A stretch of DNA of 17,444 bases from contig JAHHSS010000025.1 of NCBI GenBank assembly GCA_020025095.1, positions 1 through 17,444 on the forward strand, given 5' to 3'. Shown one piece after another: positions 6,717-15,129 of this stretch; within the stretch, counting starts at the first letter, position 1, and each line of letters opens with the position of its first letter. The DNA comes from Peptostreptococcus sp. Its GTDB lineage: Bacteria; Bacillota; Clostridia; Peptostreptococcales; Peptostreptococcaceae. The notes beneath the pieces were generated by a model that was given only the letters and a program-made list of their open reading frames with translations, was not told where the DNA came from and did not search any database. A program made the position numbers and the translations under genes.

Positions 6717-7646
6717 CTATTCTTTCTTTCTTTTTTCTTGCTCTTTCCTCTTATTCATAGCATCTTCAAATGAAATGTCATTTGGAAATCTTTCCATAAA
6801 GTTATGTTTTTCTCCATCAATCTGCCATCCCAAAATAGAGTCAACATTAACATTTTCAGCTGCTCTAAATATCGATTTTTCAACGTTAACAAAGTTTTTT
6901 GATAAATCTTTTATCAAATCTTTAATCTCGAATCTTTTGTTACCTGTCTTTTTAGCTGCAACCATACAAGCACAATTTAAAGGCCATATTCCAGTATATT
7001 TTATCCATCTAATTATATCTTCTTCTCTTATATAGTATAGCGGTCTTATAAGCTCTATATTACTAAAATTCGTTGAATGAAGCCTTGGTAGCATTGTCTT
7101 AAAGTTCCCTGAACAAAGCAAATTTAACATAGTAGTCTCTATTACATCATCAAAATGATGACCTAAGGCTAATTTATTACATCCTAATTCCTCAGCCTTT
7201 CCATAAAGCGCACCTCTTCTCATTCTAGCACACATATAACATGGATAATCACTCGCTATCCTATCAGCTACTTCAAATATCTGCGAGTCAAATGTTACTA
7301 TAGGTATCTCCAGATATTCACAATTTTCTTCTAATAATTTTCTAATGCTATCGTGATAACCTGGATCCATTGCTATATAAACTACTTCGAAATTTACAGG
7401 TGAATGTCTTTGAAGTTCCTGGAACATTTTAGCCATTAATATACTATCTTTTCCACCTGATATAGCAACTGCTATTTTATCACCTTCTTGAACAAGGTTA
7501 TATGTTTTTATAGCCTTAATAAACTTAGACCATATTTTTTTCCTATATCTTTTTGTAATACTTTTCTCTATATCCTTAAGTGTTTTTCTGTCTCCATCAG
7601 GAATTGGTGCTTGACAGCCCCTTCCCGCTAATTTATTTTCTGCCAT
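6717..7646 (-). CDS. ttcA: TtcA-family tRNA 2-thiocytidine synthetase-like protein
   Basis: Predicted ATP-pyrophosphatase that activates a tRNA base for sulfur insertion; in characterised TtcA this makes 2-thiocytidine at position 32 with a 4Fe-4S cluster. The 309-residue protein has the PP-loop ISGGKDS (62-68), the first cysteine pair CYMC (136-139) followed by RMRRG, the ALGHHFDD motif (160-167), and a second cysteine site written CAC (225-227) instead of the CxxC of E. coli TtcA. Since three cysteines hold the cluster in E. coli TtcA, this variant still has enough ligands. A C-terminal basic tail (NKRKEQEKRKKE) and an N-terminal extension of about 50 residues flank the core. The start has GAGGAGG six bases upstream. 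It lies 42 bases after topB in the same unit. Family is confident; the exact tRNA target in Firmicutes is less certain. Confidence 0.85.
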   Translation of the reverse strand: MAENKLAGRGCQAPIPDGDRKTLKDIEKSITKRYRKKIWSKFIKAIKTYNLVQEGDKIAVAISGGKDSILMAKMFQELQRHSPVNFEVVYIAMDPGYHDSIRKLLEENCEYLEIPIVTFDSQIFEVADRIASDYPCYMCARMRRGALYGKAEELGCNKLALGHHFDDVIETTMLNLLCSGNFKTMLPRLHSTNFSNIELIRPLYYIREEDIIRWIKYTGIWPLNCACMVAAKKTGNKRFEIKDLIKDLSKNFVNVEKSIFRAAENVNVDSILGWQIDGEKHNFMERFPNDISFEDAMNKRKEQEKRKKE

Positions 7647-7688
7647 ATTTCCTCCTCATTTTTTCAGAAACATTATACCATAGTTCAT

Positions 7689-9911
7689 TTAGTCGGTCAA
7701 AATACGCAGGCTCAGCCTATTTCTTTCATCTATAACATAAGTAAAATTAGCTTCAAATTTATCTCCTTTTGAATCTATTAGGCCCTTTAGTTTTCCTACT
7801 TTTTTTCTCGATAAAGACTTGATAAATGTTTTATTCGGTTTTTTCTTCATTGAAGCTAAGAATTTATCGTTTTTCCATACAGTAAATCCACACTTTTTAT
7901 AATTTTCACAAGCAAATGCCTTATCCGACTCTAATATATTTTTTCCGCATTCTGGGCATCTTGCTATAATTTCAAGTCCTGTTTTTTCATCTATTTTCTT
8001 ATTATTTTCTCTCTTTGAGCTACTTGATAGTGCCGATGCTTTATTAGAATGCTTAGCTTTTATTTTAACTGACTTTTCCTCTACAAATTTCTTCTTTTTG
8101 GAATCATATACTACTTTTTCAGTATTAATGGCTATATCAGGCCCATATTTAATATTATTTACATTTTCATATACGAACTTGCAAATCATATTTAGATATT
8201 CTTTTCTATTAAATTCTCCTTTTTGTATATCTAGAAGATTTTTTTCTAATTTTCCAGTAAAATCTACATCAAAAAGAGTTTTTACTGGAAATATTTCAAC
8301 TAAATTAATACCCAAATCTGTAATATAATAACTCTTACCTTTTTTAGTAACATATCCTACTTGTCTTATCTTTTTTAGAACATCCGCTCTTGTAGCAGAA
8401 GTTCCAATTGAATAACCTGAAAGCACCGTAGCATCATCTTCTGGAATATTCTTTCCACAATTTTTCATTGCCTTAAGAATAGTATCCTCTGTATATGATT
8501 TAGGTGGTGAAGTAGTCTTTTCAACCGCTTTAATTTCAAGAACACCTACTTCTTCACCTTGTTCAATTTTAGGCAATAAAGTACTTTTATTTTCTTTTTT
8601 TTCTAGTGCAAGATATCCTTCCTTTATAAGAACTTTACCTTTAGAAATAAATTCATTCCCAGCTAGATCTGTTTTTATTTCTGTATTTTCATACTCTGCT
8701 GGAGGCATAAAGTTAGAAAGAAATCTATCTCTAATTGCTTCATATACTATCTTTTCATCTCCTGATAATGAATTCGGAACTATATATGTAGGTATAATTG
8801 CACTATGACTTTCTACCTTAGATGAATCAAATATCCTTTTGCTCTTCGAAAATTTTATTTCTTCAGAACAAGGATGCCCTTTTTTAAGTATATTAAGTGT
8901 TTTCTCAGTTTTTTCAGCTAGGCTCTCCTCTAAATACATGGAGTCTGTTCTTGGATAAGTAATAAAACCACCCTTACCCTTACCTTCATATAAGCTCTGA
9001 CAAACACTTAGTACTTTATCTGATGTGAATGAAGCATATTTAGAAGTTATATATCCCTGCAAAGATGTAAGTGAAAAAAGTTTTTGAGAAAATTCTCTTG
9101 ATTTTGTTACCTTCTTAGATTTTATAATACCCTTTTTAGAATTTATACTTTCTACTAGAGCCATAGCATCTTCAATTGTTTCAAATTTATTTTCTTTACC
9201 TTTTTGATACTTTCCCAAATACTCTCCATTTTTTGACTTAAACTTCCCCTCTACTTCATAGTAGATTTTAGGAATGAAATTTTTTATTTCCATATCTCTA
9301 TCGTAAATTAATTTTACAGTAGGAAGAATAACTCTTCCTACATTTAACATCTTTCCATTTCCATATTTTAAAGTCGCAATGCAAGTAAAATTAATTCCTA
9401 TAAGCCAGTCTGTAATGAGCCTTGTATATCCCGCTGCTTGCATATTACGCATTTCTTCATTTGATTTCAAAGAAGACATTCCTCTTGTGATATCTTCCGG
9501 CGTCCACTCATTTACAAGTATACGTTTAACAGGCTTTTTATTTTTCGCCATCATAAGAATTAAAAAAGATATGAGCTCTCCTTCTCTATCATTATCTGTA
9601 GCATTTACAATATACTCTATATCATTTCGTTTAATAAGCGTTTTTATTATATTAAATTGTTTTTTCTTACTCTTGTCCACTTTAAATTTAAACCTATCTG
9701 CTGGTATAAATGGATAATTTTCCATCTTCCAATATCCAGAGTACTTTTCCTTATCATAATCTTTCATATCGTACAATGATATTAGATGACCTATTGCGTA
9801 AGTAACTATATAACCATTTCCTTCAAAGTAACCATCTTTTCTAGTATTTGCTCCTAAAAAAGAAGCTATTGTTTTAGCTACAGAAGGTTTCTCTGCTAAA
9901 ATTAAAATCAT
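7689..9911 (-). CDS. topB: DNA topoisomerase III (type IA)
   Basis: Type IA topoisomerase that relaxes or decatenates DNA by passing a strand through a transient 5'-phosphotyrosyl break. With the ATG at 9911 the protein has 740 residues. The Toprim domain opens with ILAEKPSVAK and includes DNDREGE (106-112) for metal binding. The active-site tyrosine is Tyr319 in ITYPRTDS, and SATRADVL (505-512) is a further family motif. A lysine/serine-rich linker leads to one C-terminal zinc ribbon, CPEC (652-655) with Cys668 and Cys674, then a Topo_C-type end. The GTG at 9935 is in frame but lacks a ribosome binding site, whereas GAGAGG sits seven bases before ATG 9911. It is the first gene of a four-gene unit. 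Similar enzymes occur on conjugative elements, but no relaxase, VirD4 or VirB4 gene is near, so this is probably the chromosomal copy. Confidence 0.95.
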   Translation of the reverse strand: MILILAEKPSVAKTIASFLGANTRKDGYFEGNGYIVTYAIGHLISLYDMKDYDKEKYSGYWKMENYPFIPADRFKFKVDKSKKKQFNIIKTLIKRNDIEYIVNATDNDREGELISFLILMMAKNKKPVKRILVNEWTPEDITRGMSSLKSNEEMRNMQAAGYTRLITDWLIGINFTCIATLKYGNGKMLNVGRVILPTVKLIYDRDMEIKNFIPKIYYEVEGKFKSKNGEYLGKYQKGKENKFETIEDAMALVESINSKKGIIKSKKVTKSREFSQKLFSLTSLQGYITSKYASFTSDKVLSVCQSLYEGKGKGGFITYPRTDSMYLEESLAEKTEKTLNILKKGHPCSEEIKFSKSKRIFDSSKVESHSAIIPTYIVPNSLSGDEKIVYEAIRDRFLSNFMPPAEYENTEIKTDLAGNEFISKGKVLIKEGYLALEKKENKSTLLPKIEQGEEVGVLEIKAVEKTTSPPKSYTEDTILKAMKNCGKNIPEDDATVLSGYSIGTSATRADVLKKIRQVGYVTKKGKSYYITDLGINLVEIFPVKTLFDVDFTGKLEKNLLDIQKGEFNRKEYLNMICKFVYENVNNIKYGPDIAINTEKVVYDSKKKKFVEEKSVKIKAKHSNKASALSSSSKRENNKKIDEKTGLEIIARCPECGKNILESDKAFACENYKKCGFTVWKNDKFLASMKKKPNKTFIKSLSRKKVGKLKGLIDSKGDKFEANFTYVIDERNRLSLRILTD

Positions 9912-9918
9912 TACTTTA

Positions 9919-9924
9919 CCTCTC
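9919..9924 (-). promoter_or_regulatory. Ribosome binding site that fixes the topB start
   Basis: GAGAGG on the minus strand ends seven bases before ATG 9911. The in-frame GTG at 9935 is upstream of it and has no comparable site, so the shorter product beginning MILILAEKPSV is chosen. That is also where type IA enzymes normally begin. Confidence 0.75.
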
Positions 9925-9959
9925 TTTACTGTCACCAGTACAAATTTACACTAAACTTT

Positions 9960-9989
9960 ATTATAACTCATTTTTAGTTATATAGTCAA
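9960..9989 (-). promoter_or_regulatory. Promoter of the topB unit
   Basis: On the minus strand TTGACT (9984-9989) and TATAAT (9960-9965) are separated by 18 bases, close to the sigma-A consensus. The leader to ATG 9911 is about 40 bases. No terminator-like hairpin is evident between topB and the GT51 gene, so this promoter can serve all four genes. Confidence 0.8.
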
Positions 9990-9991
9990 TT

Positions 9992-10024
9992 TTATGATTT
10001 TATAAACACATAATAAAATCATAA
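9992..10024. repeat. Perfect 12-bp inverted repeat upstream of the topB promoter
   Basis: TTATGATTTTAT (9992-10003) and ATAAAATCATAA (10013-10024) are exact reverse complements around a nine-base spacer. The element starts two bases upstream of the topB -35 box. It lacks a GC-rich stem, so an operator or cruciform-type site is more likely than a terminator. Its function is unknown. Confidence 0.6.
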
Positions 10025-10066
10025 GAATATTTTCATTATTTACAAATACATTGTTAAATTTCATAT

Positions 10067-10086
10067 TAAATCTATATATAGATTTA
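10067..10086. repeat. Perfect 20-bp palindrome upstream of the surface-protein gene
   Basis: TAAATCTATATATAGATTTA reads identically on both strands. It lies eight bases upstream of a TATAAT hexamer at 10095-10100, so it covers the place where that promoter's -35 box would be. This is the expected position for an operator of a dimeric regulator. AT-rich background makes chance palindromes more common, so the regulatory reading is tentative. Confidence 0.5.
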
Positions 10087-10236
10087 TCTAATTATATAAT
10101 ACCAGTCCATTGAAATCTTCGATATACTGAACATTTTATATATATGAGCTTATATTATATTCTATATATAATATAATAATTATGGGATAAATGTTTTTTT
10201 CTAACTTTTTTAAAATATATCATTAGGAGGATTAAA
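10087..10236 (+). promoter_or_regulatory. Surface-protein leader: candidate -10 boxes, inverted repeat and ribosome binding site
   Basis: Three TATAAT hexamers occur at 10095-10100, 10167-10172 and 10172-10177, but none has a good -35 at 16-18 bases. TTGAAA at 10110-10115 has only a weak partner. A nine-base inverted repeat, TATTATATT (10153-10161) and AATATAATA (10170-10178), overlaps the downstream -10 boxes. AGGAGG at 10225-10230 ends six bases before ATG 10237. Together with the two repeats further left, this fills the 325-base gap between the topB and surface-protein starts; no gene is seen in it. Confidence 0.45.
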
Positions 10237-13200
10237 ATGAAAAAAATTTTTAATACTTTACTGTCATTATTATTAATATTTTCAATGCTTCCAGTAAATT
10301 CATTTGCTGACGATGAAAATATACCACCATTAATAAATGAGCATCTTTTAAAAGAAGAAGTGTATTCTAAAGATAGTTTTGATTTTGATAAAGCTAATCA
10401 AACTATTACAAAGTACAAAGGAAATGATAAAAATGTAGTTATACCTGAAAAAATCGAAGGCCTAGCAGTTAAAAAAATTGGCAAAAAAGCCTTTGCAAAA
10501 AGTAAAATTGACTCTGTTACTTTTAATAGTAATATGAAAATAATTGATGATGGGGCTTTTATAGGCTCTAGTATAAAAACTGTTACCCTAAATGAAGGTT
10601 TAGAAAAAATTGGGGAATTATCTTTTGCGGCATGTAAAAGACTTGAAAATATTAATTTCCCTAATTCCTTAATTTCTATAGGTTCTAATGCATTTAAAGA
10701 TTCAAGTAATCTTTCTGGAAATTTACATCTCGGCGAAAATTTTGAAAACCTTTTTACTAATTCTTTCTATAATTGTAAAAATATAAAAATTACTATATCA
10801 GATAGAGGTACTCCTATTCGTATATACGAAAATAATTTATACGATGCTAGTCTTCCTATTTCTGTTCCTAATACAAGAAAAGTTTTTATTGCTGCAAGAG
10901 CTTTTAAAGGTGATTCTATAGAAAATTATACTATAGATTTAGGTACTATCAATGTTAAAGAAAATATAAGTAAAGAAGAATTAAAAACAGAACTTGAAAA
11001 AATACCTTTTAATATAGGTAAAACAAACGCGGATTTTTCTGTAGTTCCTTATGAACTTGTGTGGGATTTAAATGAATTAGACTTCTCAAAACCAAATATT
11101 ATTTCAGCTCACCTAGAAGGCTGCCCTGATTGTGAGCTTGATAAAATAAAGATAAAAATTAATTTAAATCCTATATCAAATAATACTGACCTCGACAATT
11201 CAAATTTTACTTTTGATAAAAACACTAAAACAATTAAAAAGTACATAGGCTCCGATAAAGATGTCGTTATTCCAGAAAAAATTGATAATGTTATTGTAGA
11301 AAAGCTTGCTTCTGGCTCTTTTGCAAAAAGCAAAATCGACTCTATTACTTTTAATAAAAATTTACAAGAAATAGATAAGATGGCTTTTGCGGCTTCTACG
11401 GTAAAGAAAGTTGTTGCTAATGAAGGTCTTGAAAAAATTGGCTTCAATGCATTTTCCAACTGCAAAAATCTAACTGAGTTTAACTTCCCAAGTACTCTCA
11501 TTTCAGTAGATAGATATGCTTTCAAAAATTGTCCAAATCTTGAAGGAACATTAAATATAGGAGAAAACTTTGAACTTCTTCATTCTTCAGCATTAGCGTC
11601 TTCTCCTAAAGTGAAACTAAATATCTCTAAAAAAGGTGTTGCAGTTAAAATTCTCGAAAATAATATAAGTGAAATTAATTCAAACTTGCACCTACCTAAC
11701 AATAGAGAGATTTTTTTGGCCAAGACAGCATTCTTAGCTAAAGGTGGAAGTATTGACTTTGGTGTTTTAAAGGTAGATGAACACATATCTAAAAAAGATT
11801 TGGAGGAAAAATTAAATAAGATTCCTTTCTATTATGGCACAACTGATTACAAAAACGGAAAAACTATTATTAGCTCTAAAGAAAAAATTTCATGGAATTT
11901 AGATAACTTTGATATTAGAAAGTCTAATGAAATAAAAACGAAAATAAATATTGATAATTCAAATGTAATTACAGTTAAAATAAAAATTTTACCAGAATAT
12001 GACTCTAAATCTTCTACATGGACTTCTGAGGATTTTACATACGGAGATATTCCTTCTACAATGCTTAAAACCCCTACTTTCTTTGGCATAACCGGTCTTT
12101 CAAAAAAAGGTTATGAAAAAATTAAGACTCAAAAGCATCTTACAATACCATTTGAGCTTGAAGTAAAGGAAGGAGATAAAACAATCAATAAAAAAGTAAG
12201 AGGCATTGGAAGGGAAGCATTCAATAAGCTTGAAATAGAAAAGCTTACTTTACCTGAAATGAAAGATGGATACAATCAATTTATTATCGAATCTAGTGCT
12301 TTTGCTGATAATAAACTAAGCGAACTTAATATTCCAGAGGGGGTATTCGCTTTTGATACATTTGCCTTTGCAAATAATGATATTAAAAGTCTTTATATAC
12401 CTTCATCAGTTTTAAAAATAGGAAGTGAAGCATTTAAAAACAACAAAATTTCTAAGCTTGAAATTAGCGATGATGTATATAAAATTCAAATTGACAATTA
12501 TAGTTTTATGAACAATAGATTAGAAGAGGTTCATCTTCCTTATAGCGTATTTAAAATTAAGCACTATGTGTTCCAAAATAACACTGGAAAAGATAAGAAT
12601 GGACAAGTATATCTATATACAAGAAATCCTAAACACCTTACTTCAGACACTTATATATATCATAGTGACTACCAAAAGCTTATTCTTGTTTCTGAAGGTA
12701 TCGATAGAGAGGATTTATTTTCTACTATAAAATCAGCTGATTCTTTAAATCCAGAAGAATTTGAGGAAAAATCATGGAATAAAATGAATCAGATTCTTAA
12801 AGACGCAAAAAAGGTATTTAGAAACGAAAAATCTTCTCAAAACGATATTGATAACGAAAATGAAAAATTAAATACTGCTATAAATACACTTTCTCCTGCT
12901 AGTGTTATAAAAACTAGCCTTAAAAGTGAAATAAAAACTGCAAGTAGCTATGATAAAAAACTTTATACAACTGAAAGTTGGAATATATTTATTTCAGCTC
13001 TTGATAAAGCAAAAAAAGTTTTTGAAAATAGAGATGCTAAACAAATAGATGTTGATACTGCTCTTTATGAACTTAGATCCTCAATGAAATCACTTAAGAT
13101 AAAAAGTGATATGGATTGGACTAAAGAGGATTTCACATATGAAGGTTCTAAGATTACAGGCTACTCTAAATCAGGAATTGAAAAGTTCAAGGTTAATAAA

Positions 13201-14979
13201 AATCTTATAATACCAGATACAAGCCCTGATGGAAAAACTATTACTAGCATTGGTAAAGAAGCTTTTCTAACTAAAGATGGAGTTGTTTATAGAACCGATG
13301 ATGTCTATTCTCCACTTGGGCTTAAAAGTGTTAAAATTCCTGATACAGTAGAAATTATTGAAGACTCTGCCTTCAGGCAAAATAATTTGAGTCATGTGAA
13401 TTTGCCTAAATCTTTAAAATACATAGGAAATACTGCCTTTAATGCTAATCAATTAAAAGAAATTGAAATTCCTGATTCAGTTACAAAAATGGGTTCGGGC
13501 TCTTTTTCCTTAAACTTAATAGAAAAAGTAAAATTTTCCAAAGGAATGAAAGAAATACCTAATGGTATACTTTCTAGAAATATACATCTAAAATCAATTG
13601 ATATTCCAGAGGGTGTTCGTAGAATTGGAGAATCAGCTTTTGTTGGTGCACCTATCAGTAAAATTGATATACCTTCTAGCGTTGAAGTTATTGACTACAA
13701 AGCTTTTTCAGGTCAAAGATGCGACGAAATTACTATACCAGGAAATGTAAAATATATAGGCAAGCTTGCTTTTGAAGAAAATGTAAAGTTTAGACATACT
13801 AAAAAGCTTATTTTAAAAGAAGGAATCAAAGAAATATCATCAGGAGCTTTTAAAAGTTGTCTATTAAGCGAAGTAAAACTTCCTAATTCAATAGTTAAAT
13901 TGGATGAGGATGTTTTTAAAGATAATTTGGATATTAGAAAGAATCCAGTAACTGTAAAATTGATTTCATCAAATCCAAAACACGCTGGGCTATTTAAAAA
14001 TAATAATATGCAAAAAATTATTATAAAAACTGAAAAAATTCCTCATAATTCTTCATCAAATAAGAGGAAAAATAATATTGAAGTAAAAAATAATTCTGCT
14101 TGTCCAAATCGTATAGAAGGGAGAAATAGAATTGAAACGGCAATTGAAGTTTCTAAAAAATATTTTAATAAATCAAGTCATGTTATTCTTGTTTCTTCAA
14201 CGAATTTAACTGATTCACTCATATCACCTTTACAGGCTAAAAAGTTAAACTCTCCTATTTTGCTTTCTGAAAGAAATAAAATAAGTGATTCTACTTTAGC
14301 TGAAATAAAAAGGTTAGGGGCTAGTGAAATTGATATTATAGGTGGAAATAATTCAATTGATGATACCATCGTAAAAAAACTTAAAAATACAGGACTAAAG
14401 GTAAATAGAATACATGGATCTGACAGATATGAAACCGCTATAAAACTTACTGACAGTATGTATAAAAACATTCCGTGCAATGAAGTATATATAGTCAATG
14501 CTACTAATCTAGCAGACGGGCTTTCCGTAGCGAATTTATCTACTAAACTTGATATTCCTATATTACTTACCAATCCTGACAAAATTGATAATTCAATAAT
14601 TAAGTATTTGAAAAAAAAGAATGTGAAAAAAATTCATATAATTGGTGGTGAAAATTCGGTAAGCCCTAAAGTAGAAAAAGCTCTTGCAGATTTTAAAATC
14701 GCCCGAATTGCAGGTAAAAACAGATATGAAACTTCTAGAATTATAGTAAAAATTGCGTACCCAAGTGCTAAATCAGTACACATTGCTAATGGTAATACAG
14801 GAATAGACGCTCTTGTATGTGGAGCCATTATCCCAAAAACTAATACCCCTATGTTACTAGTTGATGAAAATGATTTATACTCATCAACTTGGTTTAAAAA
14901 TTTTGGAATAAAACATATTAACATAATCGGAGGAAAAAGCTCTATAAGTGAAGCTTTTGCAAATTCTATTTTAAACTAA
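10237..14979 (+). CDS. Large secreted surface protein: BspA-like LRRs, FIVAR-like repeats, three CWB2 anchors
   Basis: Predicted cell-surface adhesin or wall protein of 1580 residues. A signal peptide (1-24: MKK, hydrophobic core, cleavage near SFA-DD) is followed by four blocks of BspA-type leucine-rich repeats (pattern IGxxAFxxxxLxxIxIPxSV) starting near residues 48, 324, 599 and 965. Blocks 1 and 2 are a duplication with a constant 276-residue offset, and each ends in a beta-rich domain with an ISKEEL..LEKIPF motif. Blocks 3 and 4 open with WTSEDFTY and WTKEDFTY. Two FIVAR-like helical repeats (about 831-885 and 896-953) separate them. The C-terminus has three CWB2 repeats (about 1289-1380, 1389-1480, 1488-1577), each with R(I)xGxxRxET and IIGG. 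CWB2 triplets hold proteins non-covalently to wall polymers in Clostridioides difficile. There is no LPXTG or C-terminal membrane helix. The gene stands alone with its own terminator. The ligand is unknown. Confidence 0.9.
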   Translation: MKKIFNTLLSLLLIFSMLPVNSFADDENIPPLINEHLLKEEVYSKDSFDFDKANQTITKYKGNDKNVVIPEKIEGLAVKKIGKKAFAKSKIDSVTFNSNMKIIDDGAFIGSSIKTVTLNEGLEKIGELSFAACKRLENINFPNSLISIGSNAFKDSSNLSGNLHLGENFENLFTNSFYNCKNIKITISDRGTPIRIYENNLYDASLPISVPNTRKVFIAARAFKGDSIENYTIDLGTINVKENISKEELKTELEKIPFNIGKTNADFSVVPYELVWDLNELDFSKPNIISAHLEGCPDCELDKIKIKINLNPISNNTDLDNSNFTFDKNTKTIKKYIGSDKDVVIPEKIDNVIVEKLASGSFAKSKIDSITFNKNLQEIDKMAFAASTVKKVVANEGLEKIGFNAFSNCKNLTEFNFPSTLISVDRYAFKNCPNLEGTLNIGENFELLHSSALASSPKVKLNISKKGVAVKILENNISEINSNLHLPNNREIFLAKTAFLAKGGSIDFGVLKVDEHISKKDLEEKLNKIPFYYGTTDYKNGKTIISSKEKISWNLDNFDIRKSNEIKTKINIDNSNVITVKIKILPEYDSKSSTWTSEDFTYGDIPSTMLKTPTFFGITGLSKKGYEKIKTQKHLTIPFELEVKEGDKTINKKVRGIGREAFNKLEIEKLTLPEMKDGYNQFIIESSAFADNKLSELNIPEGVFAFDTFAFANNDIKSLYIPSSVLKIGSEAFKNNKISKLEISDDVYKIQIDNYSFMNNRLEEVHLPYSVFKIKHYVFQNNTGKDKNGQVYLYTRNPKHLTSDTYIYHSDYQKLILVSEGIDREDLFSTIKSADSLNPEEFEEKSWNKMNQILKDAKKVFRNEKSSQNDIDNENEKLNTAINTLSPASVIKTSLKSEIKTASSYDKKLYTTESWNIFISALDKAKKVFENRDAKQIDVDTALYELRSSMKSLKIKSDMDWTKEDFTYEGSKITGYSKSGIEKFKVNKNLIIPDTSPDGKTITSIGKEAFLTKDGVVYRTDDVYSPLGLKSVKIPDTVEIIEDSAFRQNNLSHVNLPKSLKYIGNTAFNANQLKEIEIPDSVTKMGSGSFSLNLIEKVKFSKGMKEIPNGILSRNIHLKSIDIPEGVRRIGESAFVGAPISKIDIPSSVEVIDYKAFSGQRCDEITIPGNVKYIGKLAFEENVKFRHTKKLILKEGIKEISSGAFKSCLLSEVKLPNSIVKLDEDVFKDNLDIRKNPVTVKLISSNPKHAGLFKNNNMQKIIIKTEKIPHNSSSNKRKNNIEVKNNSACPNRIEGRNRIETAIEVSKKYFNKSSHVILVSSTNLTDSLISPLQAKKLNSPILLSERNKISDSTLAEIKRLGASEIDIIGGNNSIDDTIVKKLKNTGLKVNRIHGSDRYETAIKLTDSMYKNIPCNEVYIVNATNLADGLSVANLSTKLDIPILLTNPDKIDNSIIKYLKKKNVKKIHIIGGENSVSPKVEKALADFKIARIAGKNRYETSRIIVKIAYPSAKSVHIANGNTGIDALVCGAIIPKTNTPMLLVDENDLYSSTWFKNFGIKHINIIGGKSSISEAFANSILN

Positions 14980-14985
14980 AATACA

Positions 14986-15027
14986 AATCATCCCTAATTT
15001 AAAAGCTTAATTAGGGATGATTTTTTT
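14986..15027 (+). terminator. Rho-independent terminator of the surface-protein gene
   Basis: A perfect 14-bp stem, AATCATCCCTAATT (14986-14999) and AATTAGGGATGATT (15009-15022), encloses a nine-base loop and runs into a seven-T tract (15021-15027). It begins seven bases after the stop codon. Confidence 0.93.
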
Positions 15028-15074
15028 AGTTTAAATAAACAAAAATTATTCACTATATATCATAATTTTTTCTT

Positions 15075-15110
15075 AAAAAATCACCCAACAATCTTTATTA
15101 GGCGATTTTT
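15075..15110 (-). terminator. Rho-independent terminator of purC-purF
   Basis: On the minus strand AAAAATCGCC (from 15110 to 15101) pairs with GGTGATTTTT (15085 to 15076), with one G-U wobble that works only in the minus-strand transcript. The loop is 15 bases and the 3' arm ends in a U-tract. It lies 20 bases beyond the purF stop codon and faces the plus-strand terminator of the surface-protein gene. It marks the end of the purC-purF unit. Confidence 0.8.
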
Positions 15111-15129
15111 ATAATATAGATATTTAAGT

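Noticed and set aside
7689..9911. topB as a sign of an integrative conjugative element.
   Set aside because: No relaxase, coupling protein, VirB4, integrase or att repeats are present; neighbours are housekeeping genes in one operon-like unit.
11109..12089. Minus-strand open frames of 68-138 codons inside the surface-protein gene.
   Set aside because: They are antisense to a strong coding frame with clear repeats, lack ribosome binding sites and resemble no known protein.
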